A stretch of 64,000 nt of DNA. It comes from Proteles cristata cristata. Lineage: Eukaryota > Chordata > Mammalia > Carnivora > Hyaenidae. A model generated the notes under the pieces. That model did not search any database and was not told the DNA's origin. It was given only the letters and a program-made list of their open reading frames with translations. The stretch is from NCBI GenBank assembly GCA_017311185.1, contig JAESUZ010003897.1, positions 434,001 through 498,000 of the forward strand. The letters run 5' to 3'. Position 1 is the first letter of the stretch, and each line of letters opens with the position of its first letter. Shown one piece after another: positions 10,793 to 22,058 of the stretch. A program made the translations under genes and the position numbers.

Positions 10793-11331
10793 CAGTTACC
10801 CTGGAACAACACAGAGGTCAGGAGTGCCTATGCCCCTACACAGTTGGGAAATCCGCATGTAACTATTGACTCCCCCCAAACTTAAGTACTAATAGCCCAC
10901 TATTGACAAAGTTTTACTCGTAACGTAAACAGGTGATTAATGTATACTTTATATGTTACATGTATTAACTGTATTCCTACAATAAAGTGAGAAAAAAGAA
11001 AATACAAACAAGATCATAAGAAAATATATATTGATACTACCATATTAGTCAAAAAAAAAAAAATCCACGTAGGAGAACCTGGGTGGCTCAGTGCATAAGG
11101 GGTCCAACTCTTGATCTCAGTTCAGGTGATCTTACAGTTCATTTGGGAGTTTGAGGCCCACACAGGCTCCATGTGGACAGTGCAGAGGCTGCTTGGGATT
11201 CGCTCTCTCTCTCTGCCCCTCCCCTGCTCATGCTCTCTCTTTCTCTAAACAAAGAAACTTAAAAAAAAAAAAAAAATCCATGTAAAAGTGGACCTGTATG
11301 ATTCAAAGCTGTGTTATTCAAGGATCAACTG
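10793..11331. mobile_element. Tigger-like (pogo, Tc1/mariner) non-autonomous DNA transposon
   Basis: Both ends match: 'cagttaccctggaacaacac' on the left and, inverted, 'cagttgatccttgaataaca' on the right. TA dinucleotides flank it at 10791-10792 and 11332-11333. The inner part has 'taagtactaatagcccacta' and 'tacaataaagtgagaaa', as in Tigger-derived short elements. It lies in the old L1 and carries a SINE at 11072. Confidence 0.85.
11072..11268 (+). mobile_element. SINEC, standard type
   Basis: Head 'aggagaacctgggtggctca', 'ctgcttgggattcgctctct', 'ctaaacaaagaaac' tail. TSD 'aaaaatccacgta'/'aaaaatccatgta', within the Tigger-like element. Confidence 0.93.
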
Positions 11332-11952
11332 TACACCATGACCAAGCGAGATTTATTCCGGGTATACATGCTGGTTCAACATTAAAAAATCAAATAATGT
11401 AATCAATCACATCAATATGCTGAAATAGTAAAAACACAATCCTATCATAGATGCAGAAAACCACTTCACAAAATCCAAAACCCACTCACAATAAAAACAC
11501 TCAGTAAACTAGGAATAGAGAGGAACGTTCTCAATTTGATCAATGATATTTACAAAAAACCTCTCACAGCTAACATCATATTTAATGGTCAGAAACTCAA
11601 ATTTTCTCACTAAGATCAGGTACAAGGCAATGATATCCCCTCTTACCACTCCTTTTCAACATTATACTAGTTCTAGCTAATGCCACAAGAAAAAAAGACA
11701 AGAGAAGACATACAAATTGGAAAGGAGAAAATACAACTGTCTTTGTTCACAAATGACACGACCATCTATGTGGCAAATCTGAAAGAAATGACAAAAGTAA
11801 TTCCTAGAATAAGCAATTAAAGCAAGGTTAAAGGATACAAGATTAATATACAAAAGTCCATCAGTTTTCTATCTATCACCAAAGAACAAGTAGAATTTGA
11901 AATTAAAAACAATACCACTGAGCATTAGCACCAAAAAATAAAATTAGCGAGG

Positions 11953-12173
11953 GGTGCCTGGGTGGCTTAGTCGGTTAAGCGTCCGACTTTCGCTTAGGTC
12001 ATGATCTCGCGGTTCGTGGGTTCGAGCCCTGCGTCGGGCTCTGTGCTGACTGCCAGCTCAGAGCCTGGAGTCTGTTTCAGAGTCTGTGTCTCTCTCTCTC
12101 TCTGACCCTCCCCTGCTCACGCTGTCTCTCTCTATCTCCCTCTCTCTCTCTCTCTCTCTCCTAGAAATAAATA
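11953..12173 (+). mobile_element. SINEC, TTAG subfamily (early form)
   Basis: TTAG diagnostics, but keeps 'gtttcagagtctgtgtctct' without the 'cagtctgtgactcc' change. TSD 'aataaaattagcgagg' at 11937-11952 and 12174-12189. Confidence 0.97.
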
Positions 12174-12227
12174 AATAAAATTAGCGAGGTATAAATCTAA
12201 CAGAATATGTGAAAAAACTATATGAGG

Positions 12228-12395
12228 TGGAATGCCTAAGTGGCTCAGGTCATGATCTTGCGATGAGTTCGAGCCCCATGTCAGGCTCTGCTGACAGCTC
12301 AGATATTCTGAGCTTCATGGATTCTGTGTCTCTATCTCTGCCCGTTCCCTGCTCGTGCTCTCTCTCAAAAAATAAACATTAGGAAAAAGGAAAAA
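12228..12395 (+). mobile_element. SINEC, diverged
   Basis: Head 'tggaatgcctaagtggctca' lost its A-box region; 'gttcgagccccatgtcaggc' and 'tctctcaaaaaataaacatt' are present. TSD 'tatatgagg' at both ends. Confidence 0.88.
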
Positions 12396-12523
12396 AAGAT
12401 TATATGAGGAAAACTATAAAGCTCTGATGAATGATAGTAAAGAACTAAAAAGATGGAGGACTGATATTATCCAACTTCAAGACTTAGCATAAAGCTACAG
12501 TAATCAAGACACGGTACTGGTCA

Positions 12524-12724
12524 GGGTGCCTGGGTGGCTCAGTCAAGCATCTAACTCTTGATTTAAACTCAGGTCATGATCTCACTTTTCGTGAGTTTGA
12601 GCCCCACAGTGGGCTCTGTGCTGACAGTGAAGAGTCTGTTTGGGACCCTCTATCTCCCTCTCTGCCCCTTCTCTGCTCAGCCTCTCTCTCTCAAAATAAA
12701 TAAGTAAACTTAAAAAAAAAAAAA
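12524..12724 (+). mobile_element. SINEC, standard type
   Basis: Head 'agggtgcctgggtggctcag', 'gtgctgacagtgaagagtct', 'ctcaaaataaataag' and poly-A. Inserted in the old L1. Confidence 0.95.
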
Positions 12725-13172
12725 GGAAAACTCAAAATGGATCATGGATCACAGACCTAAAATGTAAAATACAAAAGTATAAAACTACTAGAAGATAACA
12801 TAGGGAAAAATCTAGATTAAACTTGGTATGGTTATGACTTTTTAGATGTAACATCAAAGTTACAATCCATAAAAAAAATAATTGGTAAGTAGGACTTCTT
12901 AAAAATAAACTAAAAGACAATCTCAAGAGAATGAAGAAAAAAGGGACTGGAAGAAAATATCTGCAAAAGATGAATCTGATAAAAGACTGTTACCCAAAAT
13001 ATACAAAGAACTCATTAAAATTCAACAACTGCAAACATCACAATTAAAAAATGAGCTAAGACCTTTAACACACACCAAAACAAACAATATAAATAGACGG
13101 CAAATAAGCATATGAAAAGATGGTCCACCTCATATGTCATGGGGGAAATGCACATTAAAACAATGAGATAAT

Positions 13173-13368
13173 GGGGCACCTGGGTGGCTCAGTGGGTTAA
13201 GTATCTGACTCTTGATTTAGTCTTGATTTCTTGATTTCTGTCATGATCTCATGGTTCATGGGATCTAGACCCATGCTGGGCTCCATGCAGACAGCACTGA
13301 GTCTGCTGGGATTTTCTCTTTGCCCCTCCCTTGCCTGCGCGTGCTCTCTCAAAATAAACAAACTTATT
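13173..13368 (+). mobile_element. SINEC, standard type
   Basis: Head 'ggggcacctgggtggctcag', an internal repeat around 'cttgatttagtcttgatttc', and a 'ctctcaaaataaacaaac' tail. Confidence 0.95.
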
Positions 13369-13942
13369 TTTACCACTATACACCTAATAGAATAGCCAAA
13401 ATCTGGACTGAATGCTGGCAAAGTGTGGAGCAGCAGAAACTCTCAATCATTGCCGGTGGGAATACAAAATTAGACAATTAGACGGTTACTCTGGAAGACA
13501 GAGTGTTATTTTCTCAAGAAATGAAACATTCTCTTACCATATAATACATCACACTCCAGTTATTTACCCAAAAGGAGTTGAAAACTTACATCCACACAAA
13601 TAGTGTACATGGATGTTTATAGCAGCTTTATTCATGGTTGCCAAAACTTAGAGGCAACCAAGATGTACTTCAGTAGATGAATGGATAAATAAACTGGTAA
13701 ATTCTGACAATGGAATATTACTCAGCAATAAAGACACAGCTATCAAGCCATGAAGAGATACAGAGGAAACTTAAATGCCTATTAAGTGAAAGAACCAGTC
13801 TGAAAAAGCTACATATTATTAACTCCAATTATATGCCATTCTGGAAAAACAAAACTATAGAGACAGCAAAAAGGTCAGCAATGGTGGTGGTGAAGGAGAT
13901 GGACAGGATGACACAGGATTTCCAGAGTAACAAAAATACTCT

Positions 13943-14047
13943 GGGGGCACCTGGCTAGCTCAGTTGGAAGAGCATGCAACTCCTGATCTTGGGGTCATTG
14001 AGTTCAAGGCCCACATAGGTGTAGAGATTAAAAAAAAAAAAAAAAAA
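13943..14047 (+). mobile_element. Short-form SINEC
   Basis: 'gggggcacctggctagctca', 'gaagagcatgcaactcctga', 'taggtgtagagattaaaa' and poly-A. Confidence 0.93.
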
Positions 14048-14390
14048 GTTGCTTGTCTTAAATCTTGGGATACTGCACAAGCTTTCCTTTACAAAAGCTA
14101 TCATCACACACAGAGCATACTTTTAGTGTGGCTATACCCTTGTTTGTATTTATGGAAATTCATAAATTGAAAGTTTCTATATTTACTAAATATATAAATG
14201 CATAGAAAAAGTTGTTGAAAGTTCCCTCTGAAAGAGAAGATGAAGACTCAGGGGAAGAAGAAAAGGTAAGTATCATCAAATTTTACTCTGTATACTTCTG
14301 TATTGAAAATTTTTTCACAAAGACCCCATATCCTTAATTTAAAACAACTTTTTTTAATGCCCCAAATTCCTATATCACTAAGAAAATTCA
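14048..14390 (+). mobile_element. Old L1 3'-end-like sequence
   Basis: AT-rich; 'aatgcatagaaaaagttgtt' followed by 'ctgtatacttctgtattgaa' resembles old L1 3' UTRs. No coding signal. Confidence 0.4.
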
Positions 14391-14403
14391 AAAAGGAACT
14401 TTA

Positions 14404-14506
14404 AGGGACACCTGGGTAGCTCAGTTGGTTAAGTGCCCAACTCTTGACAGTGTGGAGCTTGCATGGAATTCTCTTTCTCAAAATACATAAACTTAAAAAA
14501 AAAAAA
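14404..14506 (+). mobile_element. SINEC with central deletion
   Basis: Head 'gggacacctgggtagctcag' joined to 'gtgtggagcttgcatggaat' and a 'ctcaaaatacataaac' tail. Confidence 0.88.
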
Positions 14507-14583
14507 GCCAAAGGAATTTTAAATGACAAAACATACTGACAGCAAAAAAGAAAAAAAATAACAAAACCGAAGAACTGAAACAT

Positions 14584-14787
14584 GGGGTGCCTGGGTGTCT
14601 CAATCAGTTGAGAATCCACTCTTAATTTTGGCTCAGGTCATGATTCCAGAATGGTAGGATTGAACCGTGTCTTAGAATGTACACTGAGCATGAAGCCTTG
14701 CTTAAGAGTCTCAGTCTCTCTCTCTCTCTCTCTCTCTCTCCCTCTGCCCCCCTCATGTTTGCTCTCTCTCAAAAAAAAAAAAAAAAA
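14584..14787 (+). mobile_element. SINEC, diverged, with (TC)n
   Basis: Head 'tggggtgcctgggtgtctca', a TC run near 14716-14745, then 'ctctctctcaaaaaa'. Confidence 0.9.
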
Positions 14788-15067
14788 CCTGAAACAAAAA
14801 GAGAAACCTGGAACTAAAATAAAATTGAAAAGTCACAGGCTCAACTGGTAAGATAGAGAATCAGTAAATTAAAGGCAGGAAAAAGAAAGGAAACTAAAAT
14901 ATGAGGTAAACCATGCCCTCTATTTACTTATACATTAATAGCATCATAAATAATGAGATGTATTACATAAAAGATTAAAAAAAAAAAAAAAAGCCTGACA
15001 AACATTTTGAATGTGAACAAAACACTGAGACAGAAAAAGAAAAATTCACAAAAAATATGCCTGTCAG
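14788..15067. other. A-rich sequence, nothing identified
   Basis: A-rich DNA with a poly-A run near 14977. It may be old L1, but I see no firm match and no gene. Confidence 0.3.
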
Positions 15068-15292
15068 GGGCGCCTGGGTGGCTCAGTCATGTGAGCGGCC
15101 AACTTTGGCTCAGGTCATGATCTCAAGGTTCACGGGTTCGAGCCCCGCATCCGGCTCTGTGCTGACAGCTAGCTCAGAGCCTGGAGCCTATTTCGGATTC
15201 TGTATCTCCCTCTTTCTTTGACCCTCCCCTGCTCATGCTGTCTCTCTCTCAGAAATAAATTACAAAAATTAAAAATTAAAAAAAAATCATTT
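15068..15292 (+). mobile_element. SINEC, intermediate type
   Basis: Head 'ggggcgcctgggtggctcag', 'gctgacagctagctcagagc', 'ctcagaaataaatt'. TSD of about 17 bp (ending 'atatgcctgtcag'/'atatgcctttcag') on both sides. Confidence 0.96.
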
Positions 15293-15310
15293 AAAAAATA
15301 TGCCTTTCAG

Positions 15311-15740
15311 CAACCACTCTAAAAAGCCACCTGGTTCTCAAACATCCCAATTTACAAAAAATAATCCCATATGGTTTCAAAACAATGAAATGGATAGAAT
15401 AATCATAAACACATTTTATAAGACAAATATGGCTTTGATGCCCCCAAACTTACCCAGCACAATTCTGAACAAATACAGGCAAGTCTCACTAAAAAGATAC
15501 ACAACTCTGAGCAAAATCTTGGTTTACATACCATTATAAATGTAAAGTACTATTCACTATGACCAAGAGGGATTTATTCCAAGAATTCAAGAATGATTTC
15601 ACTCCATGAAAACTTTTATCAAAAAGTTATTTGGAAATGCCTTAATCTGACAAATATAGACCTTACTTTGACAAAAAATATATATCTAAAATTGAGACAA
15701 AATTATATTTTTCTTAAAAATGGGAAAGACCGGAAAATAT
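15311..15740 (+). mobile_element. Old L1 fragment
   Basis: 'actatgaccaagagggattt' and 'attccaagaattcaagaatg' match the ORF2 region seen at 11334. The part before about 15541 is weaker. Confidence 0.6.
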
Positions 15741-15789
15741 GCTATCACTTCTACCACTTAGAGTAATCCTTCCATCTAAACACTTTTTT

Positions 15790-15980
15790 TTTTATTTTAT
15801 TTACTTTGAGAGAGAGCACATGTGTGCCAAGGAGTGGGGGGGTGGGTGGGAAGGAGAGAGATTCTCAAGCAGGCTCAACATTGTAGCACAGAGCCTGATG
15901 CGGGGCTCGATCACAGGAACTGTGAGATCATGACCTGAGATGATATCAAAAGTTGGATGCCCTGAGCCACCCAGGCGCCT
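15790..15980 (-). mobile_element. SINEC, standard type
   Basis: T-rich/GA-rich tail, 'cacagagcctgatgcggggc', then 'gagccacccaggcgcct'. TSD 'tctaaacac' on both sides. Confidence 0.94.
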
Positions 15981-16228
15981 CTAAACACAAACACTTTTTT
16001 GAAATTCAAGATGAATTTATTTCGCATGTTATTTTAACCACAAAATTTCAAACTGAGATAAATCTCAAATTACTTTTGAAGCTGTGACTTGTAAGTCCCC
16101 AACCTCTAAAACTGTGAGAAAATTAATTTTTGTGGTTTATGTCATCCTGTCTATGGCATTTTGTTATGGTAACCTAGAGGGGACTAAGATATCCACACCC
16201 TGATAGGAAAAAAAAAAGAGAAAGGGAT

Positions 16229-16408
16229 GGGGCACCTGGGTGGCTCAGTTGGTTAAGCGCCTGACTCTTGATTTTGAGTCAGGTGATGATCTCTGCTTAT
16301 TAGATGAGCCCAGAGTCAGGCTCTGCCCTGACAGCACCAAGCATACTTGAGATTCTCTCCCTCCCCTGCTCAGACTCTTGCTCTCAAAATAAATGAAATT
16401 TAAAAAGG
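16229..16408 (+). mobile_element. SINEC, standard type
   Basis: Head 'ggggcacctgggtggctcag', shortened middle, 'ctctcaaaataaatgaaatt' tail. Confidence 0.93.
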
Positions 16409-17169
16409 GGGGGATCATTTATTGCCATTGGAGGTGACTATTATACCAAATCTTTAATAAAAAACTTCATTCCAGTTGATGATGGAAAGCCCGTTTCTAA
16501 AAGAATACTATGTATGTGTCTATGTGTATAACATATATATATATATTAGCTATACAAATATGAAATTGATATTAGGAAAATTAACTTTCTGAAACCCCCA
16601 ATGAAATAACTGATTCAGGCAAAGTCCAACTGAACTAGCATCACTAACAGTGAGACAACCTGATGTTATTATGCATCTATTAATATGACTTAATATGAAA
16701 CATATACACTAGAAGCCTTCTTGCCAAAAATGTTTAACCTGAATCTAGTCAAACATTTACACATAAACTCCCAGTTTATAAGAAATATAAAAGCACCACC
16801 ATAAGGAAATCTCCAGAATTTTCAGTGTCAAAAAATAGGAAAAACGAAGGGCTTGTAGGGGAGAACCACTGTAAATTTTAAAAGACTAAAAACTACATCC
16901 ATATGCAATTTGTAAGCTGTAAGTGGATCCTGATCCTCCCCTCAAAAAAACTATGAAACATTTTGTAGTTATCTGAAGAAATATGAATATTAGATATCAA
17001 GGAATTAACATTTTCTTAGATAGGATAATGATTCCATAGTTACTTAAAAGAATGTTATTTTTAGATGTACGCTCAAGATTTTGGTAGTGGATTAACCTTA
17101 TACACTAACAAATGTTCAACCTAAGTAGTAAGAACGTAACTTTATTTCAAATTTCTACTTGAAAATTTT
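16409..17169. other. AT-rich intronic DNA, no gene seen
   Basis: Low-GC sequence with a short (TA)n run near 16533-16545. No recognisable repeat or open reading frame. Confidence 0.5.
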
Positions 17170-17373
17170 ATTTTTTAATTTTTAAAGTATTTATTTTTGA
17201 GAGAGCACGAGTGGGGGAGAGGCATAGAGAGAGAGACAGAGAGAGGAAGACACAGAATCTGAAGCAGGCTTCAGGCTCAGCGCAGAGCCCAACGTGGGGC
17301 TTGAACCCACAAACTGCGAGATCAGGACCTAAACTGAAGCCAGACACTCAACTACTGAGCCACTCAGGTGCCC
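17170..17373 (-). mobile_element. SINEC, full length
   Basis: Tail, GA-rich stretch, 'ggggcttgaacccacaaact', 'gagccactcaggtgcccc'. TSD 'gaaaatttt' on both sides. Confidence 0.95.
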
Positions 17374-17717
17374 CGAAAATTTTCTTAATAAAAAGTTAAA
17401 ATAAAAAAATAAAATTAGACAATTTTTCTACTGAACTTAAAAAAAGATTGTGTTAATGGTGAGAATATGATGAAATGGGCTGCCTCATGCAGTGCCAGAG
17501 CTACAGTAATTTATGACAAACTTTCTGGGAAGCACTTTGGACATAAGCATATGAAAAGTTCAGACACTGACCCAGTAACTTTTTTTCCAGGAAATCTATC
17601 TTAGGAAAATAAACTCATTTAAGAATTATGTAAAGATATTCCATTCTCTCTCTCTCTCTCCACACACAGTGGAAAAAATAAAAATAACTTTTAAATGTTC
17701 AACAAAAGAATGGTTTA

Positions 17718-17828
17718 GGGGTGCCTCACTGGCTCCATCAGAAGAGCATACAACTCTTGATTTCGGGGTTGGAAGTTCAAGCCCCATGTTGGGTGTAAAG
17801 ATTACTTAAATAAAACTTAAAAAAAAAA
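17718..17828 (+). mobile_element. Short-form SINEC
   Basis: 'ggggtgcctcactggctcca', 'caagccccatgttgggtgta', 'aagattacttaaataaaac'. TSD 'atggtttag'. Confidence 0.92.
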
Positions 17829-17932
17829 TGGATGGTTTAGTCAGGTAATACCAAATTTTAAAGATGTAAATTACTATTAATATTCAATACCATTTAATAT
17901 TTAAACAGTAAACATTCTATTTTCTTTTAAAG

Positions 17933-17969
17933 AGTCAGATGCTTAACCAACTGAGCCACCCAGGCATCC
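17933..17969 (-). mobile_element. SINEC head fragment
   Basis: Only the reversed head ('gatgcttaaccaactgagcc', 'acccaggcatcca') is present; the next SINE abuts it. Confidence 0.75.
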
Positions 17970-18192
17970 ATCTTTTTTATTTTTTTAAACTTTTTAAAGA
18001 AGTTTATTTTTAAGAGAAAGAGAATGAGTAGGGGAGGGGCAGAGAGATAGAGGAAGACAGAAGATCCCAACCAGGCTCCGCACTGTCAGCACAGAATCCA
18101 ACGTGGGACTCAAACTCATGAGCGGCGAGATCATGACCTAAGCAGAAATCAAGAACTGGACACTGAAGCCACTGAGCCATCCCAGACACCCC
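17970..18192 (-). mobile_element. SINEC, full length
   Basis: T-rich tail, 'gaggggcagagagatagagg', 'cactgtcagcacagaatcca', 'gagccatcccagacacccc'. Middle member of a three-SINE stack. Confidence 0.93.
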
Positions 18193-18299
18193 TTAAAGAT
18201 CTTATTTTTAAGTAATCTCTGCACCCAACGTTGGGCTCGAACTCACAACCTGGAGATCAAGAGTTGCATACTCCACCAAGTGAGCCAGCCAGGCACCCC
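18193..18299 (-). mobile_element. Short-form SINEC
   Basis: 'taagtaatctctgcacccaa', 'cgttgggctcgaactcacaa', 'gagccagccaggcacccc'. Third member of the stack. Confidence 0.93.
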
Positions 18300-18520
18300 T
18301 AAACAGTAAACACTTTAAAAGAATATTTAATGCCACACAGAAAATACAAGATATATTAAGATGGGGAAAAAGTACAAAACAATACTTAGTATGTAACTAA
18401 GCTGCTGATTTGGTAAAAAGAAAAAAAGATGGTAATAGCAATAGCTATCTGTGACTGATGAGAGACTGTTGCTTACATCTGTCATCTTGTACATTTCTAA
18501 ATTCCCAAAAAAGGGCAAGG

Positions 18521-19073
18521 AGACAAAGACTGTGCTTCTGATAAATATTTACAGACCACAAGCTCTTACTCCCATGGTCATACACTTGATTTTTTTATCA
18601 CCAAAACTGCACCTTCCCTGAAATCCATTTTAAGTTTCTCAGATTCCCAAATTCTTGAAATCAAGTTCACTTTATTACTCCAAACCCTCTCCCTTATTAT
18701 CAATCACTCCTTTGCAAACAATAGTGCTTTTGTTCCAGCACCACTGCTAGTTAAACTCATTCCCCAATTAACTTAAAAAAAAAACAAAAACGAAAACAAA
18801 AACCCTTTCTGTGTCTGCCCCAAGCAGCACTGCTGGGGGGTGGGAGAGATGGGGGGAAACAACCATCATTAATTGGTCTCATATTCAAGTGAAGACCACA
18901 AATCCCATATGAAAACTTAACATTTGCCCTAAGTGTCATTGCTCCTACTACAGATTAATCCCTCCATTTATGCTAGTGATACCACTCTATTCTCAAAAGA
19001 CTTTACACATTCAATTACCCCTCCTTTCTCTAGCATAACCAACTTCTCCCATCATCAACATATAATCAATATC
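18521..19073. other. Intronic DNA, no gene seen
   Basis: Mixed-composition sequence with short A- and G-rich runs (about 18775-18800 and 18833-18857). No repeat or gene recognised. Confidence 0.4.
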
Positions 19074-19269
19074 AATTTTTTAAAGTGTATTTATTTTGAA
19101 GTGAGAGAGAGAGCACAAGCAGGGAGGGGCAGAGAGAAGGGAACAGAGAGAATCCCAAGCAGGCTCTGAACTGTCAGCAGAGAGCCCAATGCAGGGCTCG
19201 AACCCATGAACCATGAGATCATGAGCTGAAATCAAGAGTTGGATGATTAACCAACTGAGAATGCCCCTC
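19074..19269 (-). mobile_element. SINEC, standard type, head eroded
   Basis: 'gaggggcagagagaagggaa', 'atgcagggctcgaacccatg', 'gattaaccaactgagaatgc'; the last head bases are altered. Confidence 0.92.
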
Positions 19270-19299
19270 AGAGAATTTTTTTAAAGATATGTGAAGCTG

Positions 19300-19510
19300 A
19301 GGCACCTGGGTGGCTCAGTAGGTGAAGCGTCTGACTTTGGCTCAGGTCATGATCTCATAGTTCGTGGATTTGTGCCCCACATCAGGCTCTGTGCTGACCA
19401 CTCAGAGCCTAGAGCCTGATTTGGATTCTGTGACTCCCACTCTATGCCCCTCCTCCACTCACACTCTCTTATTCTCTCTCTCAAAAATAAATAAGCATTT
19501 AAAAAAATTA
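19300..19510 (+). mobile_element. SINEC, full length
   Basis: Head 'aggcacctgggtggctcagt', 'tgaccactcagagcctagag', 'ctcaaaaataaataagc'. It is inverted against the SINE about 30 bp to its left. Confidence 0.95.
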
Positions 19511-20906
19511 AAAACAAATAAAGATCTCTGAAGCCATATTCTTCTGCAGCTCCTCCTCTCTTCTCTGCTCCTCTGTCAAAGCAAAACCTTCAAAAGTTGC
19601 TTTAGCTTTTTAAGCTGCCAGTTCCTTACTTCATTTCCTTTTACTAACTCTCTCCAATCATAATTCCATCCTCACCATTCCAATGAAAATATTCTGGTCA
19701 AGGACACCAATGATCACTGCACCGCAAATTCAATAGTCATTTCTCCCACTCAGCAGCATGATAAAGTTGACCACTCTTGGAATTATGTCTTGATTTTCCT
19801 AATATATCATTAATAGTTCACTCTTCTTATCCTTTGTTCTTTCTTCTAGGTTCAACCTAAAAAGATGCTAGGGGTCCATGGCAAAAACCAGGGCTTTGTC
19901 CTAAGCTCCTTCCTTGTCTAACTAAATTCTCTTAGAGTTAACTCATCCAGTCTAAACTTTAACTTAACAAGAACAAAGTAAAAACCTTAATTTTCCCAGA
20001 TAGTTTCTATGTGCTCCTCCCACTCTTTCCATCTGAGAAATTAGCACCATCATCTGTTTGGTTGCTAAACACAAAAGTCAAGGTGTTTTTCCTAGTTTCT
20101 TCACTTTTCATCTACACCATCAGCAAGCTCTTGTGACCCTACCTTTAAAACATATTCCAAATACTTCTCTTCAGACTCGTATTCTAACATAACCCCACGA
20201 TACAATCATCTCTTGCCTTTACTACCTAGAAAAACTTCCCAAATGATCTTCCGGAGTTCATTCCTGCCACTCCCCACCCCTACATGACAAGATGCCTAAC
20301 CAATTTCCTTTCTCCTTACTAATGAAACCCTGATTTTAACTGGGGAGCAATGTGCTAAAAGCATTTTCTAGTCTTCCTTAAACCAAGAAGACATTATGAC
20401 ACAATCCTGGATTAAGAAAAATAAAAACATAAGTCACTGAATAAGATTTCTCAGAAAGTTTTTTAAAAGGGGGTGAACTCTGCTGACATGTGGGTAATGC
20501 CTTTCCCTTTCTGAAAATTCAGAAATGCTGTCTGAACCTCCCTCGACAGGCATTTTAAGAGTTTAAGGACAAGAGTCAAACTTCTAATAGTAAATTGAAA
20601 GTTAGTAGTCTGTTCTGTAAAACCTCTAACCAACCAACTCTAGGATACTTCTCTCCTGACTTTAAGAATCATTTAACCCACTACCACCATTTCTTTGGTT
20701 ATATCCAGCCAAACTCAACCCCTAACTCCTAAATCCTTCTTCCTTGCATCTTCATTTTTAATACATTCTCCACACAGCAGCCAAAGCATTTTTTTGTTTT
20801 TGTTTTTGTTTTAAAAGGGGGACAGGCAGATCCTGACTCCCAGGGATCCTGCAAAACAGGCAGGTCACTTAGGATCAACCTTTACCCTTTCAGAAATTCA
20901 TCTCCT

Positions 20907-21147
20907 CGGGGCGCCCGGGTGGCTTAGATGGTTGAGCGTCCAACTTTCGCTCAAACTTTCGCTCAGGTCATGACCTCGCGGTTCGTGGGTTCGGGCCCAG
21001 CATCGGGCTCTGTGCTGACAGCAAGCTCAGAGCCTGAAGCCTGTTTCAGAGTCTGTGACTCCCTCTCTCTCTGACCCTCCCTTGCTCACGCTGTCTCTTT
21101 CTCTCCTAGAAATAAATAAAATATTTATTAAAAAAAAAAAAAAAAAA
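20907..21147 (+). mobile_element. SINEC, TTAG-related, with internal duplication
   Basis: 'gcgcccgggtggcttagatg', 'ctagaaataaataaaatatt' and a long poly-A. 'actttcgctcaa' is directly repeated at 20942-20968. TSD 'agaaattcatctcct' at 20892-20906 and 21148-21162. Found inside the L2. Confidence 0.96.
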
Positions 21148-21569
21148 AGAAATTCATCTCCTCTCACATTAGCAGTAAGAATTCAGGCATCACCCAAATC
21201 GTTATTTTTCTTACTTGGAAGCTTAAGGCATCAAAGTGGTCTTTTAAAAGCAAAAGTTTTGTTCTTTTCTTTAAATCCTCAAATGGCTTTCAGAGTCCCT
21301 TAAAATACAAACTCGTTACTTTGGGCTTAGGAAGTTTTGTGATTTGGCTCCTGCCTACATCATTCTCTTTCTCTTACCTACAATAAATACTCAAGCTTAC
21401 AATAACTTCCTTTTGCTTGCTTAAACATAGCAAACTCATTCCTATTTTATAGGCTTTGTATTAACTGTGTCGAATTTTCTTCCCCTAGAGACACTGCGTT
21501 TTCAGATTTCAATTTAAGTCTTAAGTCCTAGGAAAGCCCTTTTCTAAACATCCAATCAAAAACAACCAA

Positions 21570-21745
21570 TTAGGTGTTCCTGGGGGGCTCAATTGATTAA
21601 GCATCTGACTTGATTTAGGCTCAGGTCATGATCTCACTGTGCTGACAGAATGGAGCCTGCCTGGGATTCTCCCCCCCTCTCTCTGCCCCTCCCGCACCTG
21701 GAGGCACACCTGCGTACTCTCTCAAAATAAACATTAAAAAAAACC
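21570..21745 (+). mobile_element. SINEC, diverged
   Basis: Head 'taggtgttcctggggggctc', a C-rich CT stretch, 'ctctctcaaaataaacatt'. The B-box region is missing. Confidence 0.9.
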
Positions 21746-22058
21746 CAACTAATTTCATCTATACGACATTATATTTCTCTGCACTGCTTTTATCACTTGT
21801 CTGTCTCACCCTGCCCTATTCATCACTATATTCTCAGCACGTATCATGGTACCTCGCATAAAGGGAGCCCTCAAATATTTGTTAAATAAAGATCTGCTGG
21901 TACTGATAATACAAAGAGGAGCCATGATGCTTACTTTAGAGCTTCTCAAGAGTAGGGAAAGACAGCTTCAAATGATTAAAAACCATTAAAAATCACAAAT
22001 CTGAGTTGAAAGTCCAATTAGAATCATATTCAAAGCTCTTTTAAAAGCTTCTAAATAT

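Larger units (their letters stand above)
6775..13942 (+). mobile_element. Old L1 ORF2, one element split by later insertions
   Basis: Once the later insertions are ignored, the plus-strand pieces run in L1 ORF2 order: 6985-7354 ('gaacattcactagaccacac', 'ggccataaaacacac'), 9271-10790 ('aaatcaatgaaattgaaaac'), 11334-11952 ('gaccaagcgagatttattcc'), 12174-13172 and 13369-13942 ('tggaatattactcagcaata'). The frame is destroyed throughout. Insertions are a younger L1, a Tigger-like element and about a dozen SINEs, so this locus preserves a layered insertion history. Confidence 0.8.
17430..18520 (+). mobile_element. Old L1 3' end, split by SINEs
   Basis: 'gagaatatgatgaaatgggc', 'ggaaatctatcttaggaaaa', and after the SINEs 'gatatattaagatggggaaa' follow the order of an old L1M 3' end. 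Strongly diverged. It also holds a (CT)n run at 17645-17664. Confidence 0.6.
19680..21895 (+). mobile_element. L2 LINE, 3' part, with SINE insertions
   Basis: L2 landmarks in order: 'caccaatgatcactgcaccg' near 19708, 'acattctccacacagcagcc' near 20763, 'cctcaaatggctttcagagt' near 21278, 'ttgtgatttggctcctgcct' near 21336, and the end 'ctcaaatatttgttaaataa' near 21871. Old, with no intact frame. Confidence 0.75.
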
